DNA of 25,657 nucleotides from DATLCI01 sp046714215 (GCA_046714215.1 JBKKBM010000065.1:1-25657), one strand, 5' to 3'. Counted from the stretch's first letter, positions 7,755 through 15,903 are shown. Made by a program: numbers and translations. Notes: a model not told the origin generated them from the letters alone.

Positions 7755-8099
7755 TTATTTTGCGGCCATGAAGTCGACGATGCGCAGCCGGTCAGCCATG
7801 CGGAGGTTGAGGAATTCCACGCCAACCTTCTTTTTATCCACGTGGCGGATGATACATTTCACATGTATCCATTCCAGGGTGGGGCCGAGGCGGAACTCCA
7901 CCGCGATCTCACTGCCTAGTACGACTTCGGAGGATGTGTGGAAGGAAAGGCCGCCTTCGCCGACCTCCAATGGCTCCGCGCTGCGCCGCTCTTTGCCATC
8001 GCCGTAAAGCAGGTCATAGGGGATGGGCCAGCGAGGGAATGCCCGACGATTCGTCGAGTGGCGTTCGGTCGGGCGTCCGGCGTAGTTAGTCATTTCCAT
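7755..8099 (-). CDS. PilZ-domain protein with atypical c-di-GMP motif
   Basis: This 114-residue single-domain protein has the PilZ layout: an N-terminal RRAFPR (RxxxR, about 18-23), a beta-barrel, and GVEFLNL near the C-terminus (cf. GVxFxxL). In the second c-di-GMP motif, usually (D/N)xSxxG, the sequence reads EVGEGG, so the acidic/amide position is Glu and the Ser is Gly. The first motif suggests c-di-GMP or related binding and the second makes it doubtful. The gene converges with the AsmA gene, with 23 bases between the stops and no clear terminator. The protein is probably a cytoplasmic regulator, target unknown. Confidence 0.8.
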   Translation of the reverse strand: MEMTNYAGRPTERHSTNRRAFPRWPIPYDLLYGDGKERRSAEPLEVGEGGLSFHTSSEVVLGSEIAVEFRLGPTLEWIHVKCIIRHVDKKKVGVEFLNLRMADRLRIVDFMAAK

Positions 8100-8390
8100 C
8101 AGAGCACCATCGGCGCAAACAATACAACATCTCCCGCCTTTGGCAAACTGCCTTCAGGCCATGTACCTTGGGGATGAGTTCGTAGCTGGGTTAGATGCCG
8201 CAGGGTCGCCGGGAAAAATGGAAAAATCTTGCGGGCGGCTCTTTTATTAGCAGCTATGGCCATGCCTGCCCGAACGCGGTAAAATTAGAAGAATCAACCA
8301 CTTCTCGCGGTAATTCCGGGTACTACCACGGGAGCGGGAGTGTTGGCCGAAGTCGCTTAGTTACGGAATCTCTGGATTTTACGGAAACTC
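8100..8390. other. Divergent intergenic region between PilZ and SurA-like genes
   Basis: This 291-base stretch carries the upstream regions of two divergent genes. A TAAAAT at about 8280 resembles a -10 box but lacks a fitting -35. TTACGGAA occurs twice, at 8361-8368 and 8379-8386, just before the SurA-like ATG. No gene or structured RNA is convincing here. Confidence 0.4.
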
Positions 8391-9482
8391 ATGAAGAAGC
8401 TGCTCGTATTGTCGTTGTCCCTGTGCCTGACCGTCGCTGCCTCCGCCCAGACCGTGGTGGAGGAGATTGTGGCCCGAGTCAATAACGAGATCATCACTAC
8501 CTCCGATCTCAAACGCAGCCGTGAGCAGATGCACACAGAAGCCCGACAGCAGGGCGCAGCCGATACGCAGCTCCCGCAAAAAGAGAAAGATTTGCTGCGC
8601 GACCTGATCGACCAGCAATTGCTGGTGCAGCATGGCAAGGACAACGGCATCACCGCGGAGACCGAAGTCATCAAGCGGCTGGATGAGATCCGTAAGAGTA
8701 TGAACCTGGAGAACATGGAAGATCTGGAGAAGGCGGCGCAGCAGCAGGGCGTCTCGTTCGAAGACTTCAAGAGCAATCTGCGGAACGGGATCATCACCCA
8801 GCAGGTGATCGGACAGGAAGTGGGACGCAAGCTGAACATCAAGCCGGCGGAAGTCGCCGAGTATTACGAAGCGCATAAGAGCGAATTCGCGCGTCCGGAG
8901 CAGGTGGAACTGGCCGAGATCCTGGTCTCGACCGAAGCCCCGGCCAGCACCGAAAAGGGTGCGCCCCCGCCGCCGGAAGACCCGGCCCGCATCGCGGCGG
9001 CGGAAGCCAAGGCGAAGCAATTGCTGGAATCGATCAAGGCGGGCGCCAAGTTCGAGGATGTGGCGAAGAAGGAATCGAATGGGCCCACGGCGGCGCAAGG
9101 CGGTGAACTGGGCGCCTTTGCGCGGGGCGCGCTGGCCAAGGAACTTGAAGACAAGACCTTCAGCATGAAGGAGGGCGAAGTCTCAGACGTGATCCGCACC
9201 CGGCAGGGTTTTATCATCCTGAAAGTGTTGCAACACCAGCAGGCGGGAGTGCCGCCGCTCAAGGAAGTCGAGCAGCCGATCTACGAGAACCTCTACTATC
9301 AGCGTCTGCAGCCGGCGCTGCGCGCGTTTCTGACCAAGTTGCGGGAAGATGCCTACATCGACATCAAGCAGGGTCATGTGGATACCGGCGCCAGCCCGAA
9401 CCAGACCAAGCCGGTGATCACGGATGTGGCCGCTGCCGCCGAGAACAAGACGAAAAAGAAAAAGAAATTCCTGTTGTTCTAG
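8391..9482 (+). CDS. SurA-like periplasmic peptidyl-prolyl isomerase/chaperone
   Basis: The 363-residue protein has a clean signal peptide (MKKLLVLSLSLCLTVAASAQ, residues 1-20) and a SurA-type N-terminal chaperone region starting VVEEIVARVNNEIITTSDL (22-40) through about 150. A single parvulin/rotamase domain follows (about 170-282), with QVELAEILVS, a long Ala/Pro-rich insertion (183-205), GGELGAFARGALAKELED and GFIILKV. It probably helps fold outer-membrane or secreted proteins in the periplasm. E. coli SurA has two rotamase domains and this protein has one. The C-terminus is unusual: KTKKKKKFLLF. The start ATG is fixed by the signal peptide; only a weak GGAA-type ribosome site precedes it. 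The next gene begins 58 bases downstream on the same strand. Confidence 0.88.
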   Translation: MKKLLVLSLSLCLTVAASAQTVVEEIVARVNNEIITTSDLKRSREQMHTEARQQGAADTQLPQKEKDLLRDLIDQQLLVQHGKDNGITAETEVIKRLDEIRKSMNLENMEDLEKAAQQQGVSFEDFKSNLRNGIITQQVIGQEVGRKLNIKPAEVAEYYEAHKSEFARPEQVELAEILVSTEAPASTEKGAPPPPEDPARIAAAEAKAKQLLESIKAGAKFEDVAKKESNGPTAAQGGELGAFARGALAKELEDKTFSMKEGEVSDVIRTRQGFIILKVLQHQQAGVPPLKEVEQPIYENLYYQRLQPALRAFLTKLREDAYIDIKQGHVDTGASPNQTKPVITDVAAAAENKTKKKKKFLLF

Positions 9483-9540
9483 GCGTGGCCCAGCCACCAA
9501 CCACGACGCAACCGTTTCCCCCGGAACTGGATGACCCCCT

Positions 9541-10569
9541 ATGAAAGAATTTTTTGTTGAACAGGCCGCCGCGCTCGAGAACCAGAACATCACTTCCTCT
9601 TTCGTCGTAGCTTCCAAGCAGATCAAGCCGAAAAAGAATGGCGAGCCGTATCTCGCACTCACGCTGGCCGACCGCACCGGGCAGATAGAGGCCAAGATGT
9701 GGGACGGCGTGCCCGAGGCGATCAACACTTTTGAGCAGGACGATTTCATCAAAGTCCGCGGGCTGTTGAACAAATATAACGGTCGTTTCCAACTCACCAT
9801 CCACAAGATCCGCAGCATGGACGCGGGCGAGGTCGATTACTCCGACTACCTGCCCAAGACCGACAAGAATGTGGACGAGCTGTGGGGTACGGTGGCCGGC
9901 TATGTGCAGGGCTTCCAGAACCAGCACTTGAAGGCGCTGATCCAAGCATTCATGGACGACGCGGAGATCGAACGCGCCTACAAGAACGCGCCCGCGGCAA
10001 AAACGCTGCACCACGCATTCATCGGCGGGCTGCTGGACCACGTAGTCTCGCTCTTCCGCTCCTGCGACCTGATGAGCCGCAACTATCCGCAGGTAGATCG
10101 CGATCTGCTGATGGCGGGCGCGTTCCTGCACGATATCGGCAAGATCCACGAGCTGACTTATGCCCGCTCGTTCAGCTATACCACCTCCGGGCAATTGCTG
10201 GGGCACATGATCATCGAACTGGAGATGCTCCACGCCAAGATCGCGGGCCTGCCCGGGTTCCCGGCGGAGCTGAAGATCCTGCTGGAGCATCTCATCATCA
10301 GCCATCACGGAAAGTATGAGTTTGGCTCGCCTAAGCTACCGATGTTCCCCGAGGCGCTGATGCTGCATTACCTGGACGACCTTGATTCCAAGATGGAAGC
10401 TATGCGCGCCCACTTCCAGCGAGAAGAAGGGTTGGAGTCCGAGTGGACTGCCTACAATCCCTCGTTGGGGCGCCCGTTGTTGAACACGCGCAAGTTTTTG
10501 ACCAAGCAAGAAAAGCCGGCAGAAGACGATGCCAAAGCCGCAGCCGCTACCGACACCGGTAAAGAATGA
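9541..10569 (+). CDS. YhaM-type OB-fold/HD 3'-5' exoribonuclease
   Basis: The 342-residue protein has an N-terminal OB-fold nucleic-acid binding domain (about 16-95: SFVVASKQIKPKKNGEPYLA, then DRTGQIEAKMWD) and an HD-domain phosphohydrolase core (about 150-310). HD-type metal residues are seen in LLDHV (H167), AFLHDIGK (H197-D198) and IISHHGKYEFGS, followed by LHYLDDLDSK. This domain order and these motifs match the YhaM/CBF1 family, whose members degrade RNA (and ssDNA) 3' to 5'. An Ala/Lys-rich tail ends the protein. The last four bases overlap the next gene (ATGA), suggesting translational coupling. No clear ribosome site precedes the ATG at 9541. Confidence 0.88.
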   Translation: MKEFFVEQAAALENQNITSSFVVASKQIKPKKNGEPYLALTLADRTGQIEAKMWDGVPEAINTFEQDDFIKVRGLLNKYNGRFQLTIHKIRSMDAGEVDYSDYLPKTDKNVDELWGTVAGYVQGFQNQHLKALIQAFMDDAEIERAYKNAPAAKTLHHAFIGGLLDHVVSLFRSCDLMSRNYPQVDRDLLMAGAFLHDIGKIHELTYARSFSYTTSGQLLGHMIIELEMLHAKIAGLPGFPAELKILLEHLIISHHGKYEFGSPKLPMFPEALMLHYLDDLDSKMEAMRAHFQREEGLESEWTAYNPSLGRPLLNTRKFLTKQEKPAEDDAKAAAATDTGKE

Positions 10570-11273
10570 CGGCATCCACTCTCGACTTTAGTCAATTCGA
10601 AGTTCTCACCTTTGACTGCTACGGCACGCTCATCGATTGGGAGACGGGCATTCTCACAGCGGTGCGCCGGGCGCTCAGCGTGCACGGCGCGACGGCTGCT
10701 GATCAGGAAATCCTCGAGAAATATGCGGCGCTTGAGGCGGAGGCCGAAGCGAGCCCGTATGTGCCGTATCGCGTGGTGCTGGCGCGGGTGATGGAAGGGC
10801 TGGGCCGGCACTTTGGCGTGACCTTCACCCCGGCGGAGAATGATTCGCTGGCAGACTCCATCAAGGACTGGCTGCCGTTTCCGGACACGGTCGATGCGCT
10901 GCGTCGGTTGGCTACGCGGTACAAGCTCGCAATCCTCTCGAACGTCGATAGTGATCTCTTCCGGGAGAGCGCGCGGCATTTGGCGGTGGACCTCGACTAT
11001 GTAGTCACGGCTCAGCAGATCGCCAGCTACAAGCCGGCGCGTTTCAACTTTGAGATGGCGCTGGCCAAGATCGGGCGGCCGAAGGATAAGCTGCTGCACG
11101 TGGCCGAGAGCGTGTACCACGACATCATCCCGGCCAAGGCCATCGGCCTCAAGACCGTATGGCTGTATCGGCGGAGGGGAAAAGATGGATCCGGCGCGAC
11201 CAAAGCGGCCGAGGGTGAGCCGGACCTGGTGCTGCCTGATCTGAAAAGTCTGGCAGACGCCGCAGGCGTCTAG
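10566..11273 (+). CDS. HAD-superfamily hydrolase, haloacid-dehalogenase type II-like
   Basis: This 235-residue HAD protein has motif I FDCYGTLID with nucleophile D17, a helical cap (about 25-100), motif II LSNVD (S125), the motif III Lys in SYKP (K156), and an acidic motif IV residue in VYHDIIPA (D186). The sequence pattern TFDCYGTLIDWE resembles L-2-haloacid dehalogenases, but many such proteins are general phosphatases, so the substrate is not assigned. The ATG overlaps the stop of the YhaM-type gene as ATGA, so the two are probably co-translated. A perfect hairpin (AGACGCC-GCA-GGCGTCT, 11255-11271) overlaps the end of the gene but has no T-run. Confidence 0.85.
   Translation: MTASTLDFSQFEVLTFDCYGTLIDWETGILTAVRRALSVHGATAADQEILEKYAALEAEAEASPYVPYRVVLARVMEGLGRHFGVTFTPAENDSLADSIKDWLPFPDTVDALRRLATRYKLAILSNVDSDLFRESARHLAVDLDYVVTAQQIASYKPARFNFEMALAKIGRPKDKLLHVAESVYHDIIPAKAIGLKTVWLYRRRGKDGSGATKAAEGEPDLVLPDLKSLADAAGV
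11255..11271 (+). terminator. Hairpin at end of HAD gene, terminator-like without U-tract
   Basis: AGACGCC and GGCGTCT form a perfect 7-bp stem with loop GCA, ending inside the stop codon of the HAD gene. No T-run follows, so it could be a Rho-dependent or weak terminator, or simply coding sequence. It lies at the convergent junction with the response regulator gene. Confidence 0.25.
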
Positions 11274-11282
11274 GCCATTAGG

Positions 11283-12113
11283 CTAAGCAGTGCGGGGGTA
11301 GTCGCCTTCGCAGCGCGTTTGGTAGGCTTCGATGGCGCGCTTCAAGCGGGCGTCAAGGCTTTGCCCGATGCGGATCATATCCGGGATCAGGGAACTCACA
11401 TCCACCCCCAGCAAGTTCGCCTGAATGGTCTCGTAGATCACCCGGCGGAACATACTGAATTCATGCACCAGCATGGGGATGTTGAATTTTTGCTCGCAAC
11501 GGATGGTGCCATGCTGGCGGGCAGCTTCCATATCACCGCCAAATACTTCCTGCCCGCCAAGCAGTCCGGTGATGATCTCTTGCAGCACTCCGGGAAAATG
11601 GTTGGTGACCTCTTTCCGGCTGAGCGACTGCAAGGGAAAGACGTGCGCGTTGCAGAGCTGGTCTACGAAGCGGTCCATGATGGGGCCGGCACTCTCTTGC
11701 AGGATGTAGGAGAGCTTCTTGAGTGGGGGCGGGATGCGGCGGTCGTGCAGCGCCAGCCGATCATGGATGCGCTGGACCAATTCCAAGGGGTCGGCGGGTT
11801 TTACGAAGTAATCGTCCACCTGGGCGCGGATGGCGTGCAAGGCGGTCTCAAATGCGGGATAGCCAGTGATGATCACATTGACGGCCTGCGGCTGGGTGCG
11901 GCGCATGGCGCTGACCAGGGTGAAACCATCGGCCGGCTGGCCAATGTTCAAGTCCGTAAGCAGGACGTCGTAACTATCTGTCTGGATGGCGGAGAGGGCA
12001 TCCGGGACAGAGGCGCGGGAGGTGACATCGAACCCGTGCATCTCCAGGATGGCCGAGAGCGTTGTCCGTATCCCGGGTTCATCATCTACGAACAATACAC
12101 GCGGCTTCGTCAT
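11283..12113 (-). CDS. Response regulator with RsbRD-like helical output domain
   Basis: This 276-residue protein has an N-terminal receiver (about 4-122): acidic pair D10-D11, phospho-acceptor D54 in LLTDLNIG, T83 in IITGYP and K105 in FVKPAD. The C-terminal half (about 130-265) is helical, with no DNA-binding or enzymatic motif. It contains EAARQHGTIR and NIPMLVHEFSMFRRVI, resembling the HG-x-x-R and LVxEFxxLR patterns of RsbRD N-terminal domains (PF14361 type), which occur in stressosome proteins and some sensor kinases. It is the last gene of an operon with the kinase and the NarL-type regulator (51 bases after the latter). It may act by protein-protein contact rather than on DNA. The output assignment is from memory of the family and moderately sure. 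Confidence 0.8.
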   Translation of the reverse strand: MTKPRVLFVDDEPGIRTTLSAILEMHGFDVTSRASVPDALSAIQTDSYDVLLTDLNIGQPADGFTLVSAMRRTQPQAVNVIITGYPAFETALHAIRAQVDDYFVKPADPLELVQRIHDRLALHDRRIPPPLKKLSYILQESAGPIMDRFVDQLCNAHVFPLQSLSRKEVTNHFPGVLQEIITGLLGGQEVFGGDMEAARQHGTIRCEQKFNIPMLVHEFSMFRRVIYETIQANLLGVDVSSLIPDMIRIGQSLDARLKRAIEAYQTRCEGDYPRTA

Positions 12114-12164
12114 GCGGGGGCCTAATCTTCCTGTCCTGCGTTCCGGTTTGCCGGCTGCCGGGGT

Positions 12165-12833
12165 TCAGCCGTTGACCGGGATCTTGATGATCTTTTTCTG
12201 GATCGCGTAGGTGACCAGCTGGGCTTTGTTATGGATATCCAGCTTGCGCATCAGGTTGAACTTGTGCGCTTCCACGGTCTTTACGCTGAGGCCGAGGATC
12301 ACTGCGATCTCTTTGACCGAGTTACCTTCGGCCAAAAGCTTCAGGATCTCGCGCTCACGCGGCGTGAGGGTGGAGATGCGCGGACGCAGCTTCGTATCCC
12401 GCACGCGGGAGCGGAAGTCTTCCACCAGCTTGCTCAAGACCTGCGAGCTGAGATATTTGCCACCGCGATAAACGTCGCGGACGGCGGTCAATAACTGCTG
12501 CGCCGGTGTGTCTTTCAACACGTAGCCAGCGGCGCCTGCTTCCAGGCACTGCACCAGGTAGTCCTCATCGTCGTACATGGTCAGGAACAACACCTTGGTC
12601 TCCGGACGATTCTTGCGGATCTGCCGCGCCGCCTCGAACGATGACAGGCCCGGCATCCCGATATCCATCAGGACGACGTCGGGACGCAGTTCGCGTGCCT
12701 TCTCCACCGCCTGCGAGGCGTCTGCCGCCTCACCTACTACTTCAAAATCGGAAGACTCGGTCTCGAGCAACCGACGGACTCCCTGGCGGAATAGCGTGTG
12801 GTCATCGGTGAGCAGACATTTGATTTTCGGCAT
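12165..12833 (-). CDS. NarL/FixJ-family response regulator
   Basis: This 222-residue protein has a receiver domain (about 5-120; D10-D11, phosphorylation site D57 in VVLMDIGMPG, T85, K107 in VLKD) and a LuxR-type helix-turn-helix (about 155-215; TLTPREREILKLLAEG, then VKTVEAHKFNLMRKL). It should bind DNA when phosphorylated. It lies 23 bases downstream of the histidine kinase on the same strand, so this is its obvious partner. An AAGG lies 6 bases before the ATG. The sequence ends IIKIPVNG. All key receiver residues are intact. Confidence 0.93.
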   Translation of the reverse strand: MPKIKCLLTDDHTLFRQGVRRLLETESSDFEVVGEAADASQAVEKARELRPDVVLMDIGMPGLSSFEAARQIRKNRPETKVLFLTMYDDEDYLVQCLEAGAAGYVLKDTPAQQLLTAVRDVYRGGKYLSSQVLSKLVEDFRSRVRDTKLRPRISTLTPREREILKLLAEGNSVKEIAVILGLSVKTVEAHKFNLMRKLDIHNKAQLVTYAIQKKIIKIPVNG

Positions 12834-12856
12834 TTAGACCTTTTTTCTCTTCCGGA

Positions 12857-14566
12857 TTACCGGGAAGCGGCATAGACGGCCCGGTCTTGGGTCAGTTGTT
12901 CCAAAGGCGAAAGATCGGTCGGATTCGTCGCCGGAACAGTGATCTCAATACGAGTGCCTTGCCCCTTGAGGGACGACACCCGAACCTTGCCACCCAACAT
13001 TGCTACACGTTCTTTGATTCCTGCCAGCCCAAAGGAGTTCCCTCGGAAATTGCTCTTGGGAAAGATTCCTATGCCATCGTCCTCCACCAGCAGGTGGATT
13101 CCGTCGTCCTGGCGGTCCATGACCACGTTCACCAGGCTGGCTTGAGCGTGTTTGGCCACGTTATGCAGGGCCTCCTGCACGATGCGGTAGAGGGCGGTTT
13201 CGGTCTCGGCGGAGAGCCGGCCCACTTCATCGGAAATGGCGACGCGGGTCTGGACTTGGTTATTTTTCTCTAAGTCCTTTGCTTCCTTGCGGATAGCGGC
13301 TATCAGCCCCAGCTCTTGCAGGACCAGTGGCGAAAGTTTACCGATGATGCGGCGGATGCCGAGGATGGTGCGATCCACAACTTCCAGCGTTTCAAAGACT
13401 TTGGCCTTCGCGCTCAGGGAGGAGAGGTCGTTTTCAAGCATGCCCAGGTAGAGACGGATGACCATAAGGGCCTGCCCGGTCTCGTCGTGCAATTCACGGC
13501 TGATGCGCTTCCGCTCCTCTTCCTGTACGCGCAGCAGGTGGCCGGAAAGTTCCGCAATGCGGGCTTCGCGGTCCTTCAGCACCTGGGCGATACGAGCGCG
13601 ATAGATGGCGAGGGCGGAGCGGTCGGCGATGGCCTTGAGCAAGTTGCGCTCGGTGGGCATCCACTCGAAGAGACGGGGAAATCCTACGAACAACACGCCA
13701 ATGGTTTCGTGCTCCGCGCGTAACGGGACAGCCCACAGCGAACGCGTCTGTTCGCGCAGGACCGGGCTCAGCACTTGGGGATCGCCGCGGGGATCGAGGA
13801 TCATGCGGGGTTCGCCGCTGCGGAAGACTTCTGAGACGAAGCCTTGGGACATCTCCACGCTGAATTCACCGCGAAGATGCTCTTCCAGGCCGCTGATGGC
13901 CTCCACCTTCAAGAGTTCCGTCTCCGAATCGCGCAGCAGGAACGCGCCGATGGAGGCGTCGAAGGAGGCACAGGTGATCTGGAGCACTCTTTGCAGCATC
14001 TCGCCCAGATCGCCACCGGCCAGTTCTGCGTCCAGCACGGAGAGCAGGGCAGTTGACTCGCGGGTACGCGAATCAAAGAAGGCGGCGGAGACAGCGACAA
14101 AGGCCGAAGACGAGACCATCTCCAGCGTCGCCATCAGCGTGGCATTACGCTCACCGAAGGTGGCGTTGATATGGGGTTCGCAACATTCCTCGAAGATCTG
14201 CATGGCGCGGCGGACGGTACGCATGTCCACTTGGAGCTTGGAGAGGCGGGTGCCGAAATAGGTCAGGTTCTCGAAGAACTCGGCATACTGGCCGCGCTGG
14301 AAAAAATGGAAACCGGCCGCGCAGGTGATGCGTTGCAGGGTGGCGATGGTTCGCGGTTCCAAGTTCAATTCCGTCGTCAACTGGTGGCGCCAGACTTGGA
14401 GGATCTCAGGCAGCTTGGGCTGCAGGGCGGCTGAGACTTCGGCGATCAGGGGATGAAAACTCTCTTTAAAGGGGAGAACAGTCACAGCGACTCCGGGCCC
14501 TTGGGTGTCAAAAACCTGGGGTGATAACTCCAACGGTACTAGGGGAACACCCGTATTTATAGCCAT
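12857..14566 (-). CDS. Soluble GAF-domain sensor histidine kinase (HisKA_3/NarX class)
   Basis: This 569-residue protein has no membrane segment or signal peptide, so it is probably a cytoplasmic sensor. Residues about 36-165 form an all-helical N-terminal domain that I cannot name with certainty (sensor globin-like or RsbRD-like). Residues about 180-325 are a GAF domain. A coiled linker leads to HisKA_3 with H360 in ISRELHDETGQ, followed by a HATPase_c domain: N-box N469 in VQEALHNVAKHA, G1 EDDGIGI (495-501), and G2-type GLAGIKERV and GQGTRIEI. GGAG lies 6 bases upstream of the ATG. It is first in an operon with two response regulators and is divergent from aroC. The ligand is unknown. Confidence 0.92.
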   Translation of the reverse strand: MAINTGVPLVPLELSPQVFDTQGPGVAVTVLPFKESFHPLIAEVSAALQPKLPEILQVWRHQLTTELNLEPRTIATLQRITCAAGFHFFQRGQYAEFFENLTYFGTRLSKLQVDMRTVRRAMQIFEECCEPHINATFGERNATLMATLEMVSSSAFVAVSAAFFDSRTRESTALLSVLDAELAGGDLGEMLQRVLQITCASFDASIGAFLLRDSETELLKVEAISGLEEHLRGEFSVEMSQGFVSEVFRSGEPRMILDPRGDPQVLSPVLREQTRSLWAVPLRAEHETIGVLFVGFPRLFEWMPTERNLLKAIADRSALAIYRARIAQVLKDREARIAELSGHLLRVQEEERKRISRELHDETGQALMVIRLYLGMLENDLSSLSAKAKVFETLEVVDRTILGIRRIIGKLSPLVLQELGLIAAIRKEAKDLEKNNQVQTRVAISDEVGRLSAETETALYRIVQEALHNVAKHAQASLVNVVMDRQDDGIHLLVEDDGIGIFPKSNFRGNSFGLAGIKERVAMLGGKVRVSSLKGQGTRIEITVPATNPTDLSPLEQLTQDRAVYAASR

Positions 14567-14715
14567 TCTACTCCAAATCTAGTGTATTTATTACATTGGT
14601 ATTAATGTTTTACATATGAGCCGGGCGGGTGCCCACGCACTAGAACAGATGGCAGGGGCAGGGACTGGGGATGCCCGTTGGTGGCTCATTGCCGGGCGTC
14701 GGATAGAATCGAATC
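14567..14715. promoter_or_regulatory. Divergent control region between kinase operon and aroC
   Basis: The half next to the kinase is AT-rich (about 14575-14620), unlike its surroundings. It contains an interrupted palindrome, ACATT-GGTATT-AATGT (14593-14608), which could be an operator. The half next to aroC is GC-rich and includes GATGCCCG...CGGGCGTC, able to form a hairpin with one G:U pair. I could not identify a full -35/-10 pair for the kinase operon. Confidence 0.35.
14704..14709 (+). promoter_or_regulatory. Possible -10 box (TAGAAT) placing transcription start at the aroC ATG
   Basis: TAGAAT ends 6 bases before the aroC ATG. No Shine-Dalgarno sequence is visible in this gap, which fits a leaderless transcript. 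No well-spaced -35 is found. Confidence 0.3.
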
Positions 14716-15903
14716 ATGCTGCGTTTTTACACGGCGGGCGAATCGCATGGAGAAGCACTGATCGCGGTGCTTTCGGGGATGCCCGCGGGCCTGCCCGTGG
14801 ATCAGACGTTCCTGGACCGCGAATTGTGGCGGCGACAGCAAGGGTTTGGACGCGGGGGTCGCATGCGCATCGAGCAAGACCGGGCGCATATTCTCTCCGG
14901 CGTGCGCCAGGGTAAGACCATCGGGTCGCCTATCGCCATCCAGTTGGAGAATAAGGATTGGCAGAACTGGCAGGAATCATTGCCGATAGCGGCTGGCGAT
15001 CCGGCAAAGCATAAAGCCGTGACGGCGCCGCGTCCGGGACACGCCGATCTGGCCGGAGCCATCAAGTACGACCTGCCGGAGGCGCGCTTCGTGTTGGAGC
15101 GGGCGTCGGCGCGGGAGTCAGCCGCACGCGTAGCGGTGGGTGCGGTTGCGAAGCTGCTCTTGCGCGAACTGGGCATGGATGTGCTCAGCCATGTAATTGC
15201 GGTGGGCGGGGCATCGCTGCCCAAGGATATCGAAGTGAGTTGGGAGCAGTTGGAGGCGCTGCATAAGAGCGAGGCAGTGGTACTGAACTGCGCCCATGCT
15301 CCCACCGAAGAAAAGATGAGAGCGGAAGTGGATGCGGTGCTGCGCAACGGCGACTCCGTGGGCGGGATCTTCGAGGTAGTAGCGCATCACGTACCGCCAG
15401 GTCTGGGCACCTACGCCAATTGGGACGAGCGCCTGGATGCGCAACTGGCTGCGGCCCTGATGTCACTGCAAGCGGTGAAGGCGGTAGAGATAGGACGTGG
15501 CATGGAGGCGGCGGTCTCCACTGGTTCTTCGGTGCATGATGCAATAGCCTATGACCGCAACGCGGGCGCGGATGCGTTCACGGGCTTTACCCGCAGCCGC
15601 AACCACGCTGGCGGCATGGAAGGCGGCATTTCCAACGGGCAAGACATCGTGGTGCGCGGATACCTGAAGCCCATCTCGACGCTGCGGCGTCCGCTGCAGT
15701 CAGTGGACTTTGCCACGCGTGAGCAAGTCAAGGCCGCTTACGAACGTTCCGATGTATGCGTGGCGCCGGCGGCGGGCGTGGCGGGCGAGGCGATGGTCGC
15801 GCTGACGCTGGCCAAATGCGTGCTGGAGAAGTTCGGCGGCGATTCCCTGAAAGAACTGGCCCGCAACTTCCAGGGCTATCGCGAACAGATCAAAAACTAC
15901 TAG
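14716..15903 (+). CDS. aroC: Chorismate synthase
   Basis: This 395-residue protein is of normal length and catalyses EPSP to chorismate, the last shikimate step before aromatic amino acids, using reduced FMN. Signature stretches are present: MLRFYTAGESHGEAL at the N-terminus, GFGRGGRM (about 43-50), APRPGHADLAGAIKY (about 105-119), and FTRSRNHAGGMEGGISNG (about 292-309), which forms much of the FMN/substrate site. The start is unambiguous because family homology begins at this ATG. It heads a plus-strand run with def 18 bases downstream, so aroC, def, fmt and rsmB may be co-transcribed. Confidence 0.97.
   Translation: MLRFYTAGESHGEALIAVLSGMPAGLPVDQTFLDRELWRRQQGFGRGGRMRIEQDRAHILSGVRQGKTIGSPIAIQLENKDWQNWQESLPIAAGDPAKHKAVTAPRPGHADLAGAIKYDLPEARFVLERASARESAARVAVGAVAKLLLRELGMDVLSHVIAVGGASLPKDIEVSWEQLEALHKSEAVVLNCAHAPTEEKMRAEVDAVLRNGDSVGGIFEVVAHHVPPGLGTYANWDERLDAQLAAALMSLQAVKAVEIGRGMEAAVSTGSSVHDAIAYDRNAGADAFTGFTRSRNHAGGMEGGISNGQDIVVRGYLKPISTLRRPLQSVDFATREQVKAAYERSDVCVAPAAGVAGEAMVALTLAKCVLEKFGGDSLKELARNFQGYREQIKNY

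Noticed and set aside
8195..8485. Plus-strand frame of 96 codons upstream of the SurA-like gene
   Set aside because: It runs into the SurA-like signal peptide in another frame, has no ribosome site and no family resemblance.
11319..12125. 268-codon open frame on the plus strand
   Set aside because: It is fully antisense to the response regulator, whose receiver motifs are unmistakable, and shows no recognisable domain.
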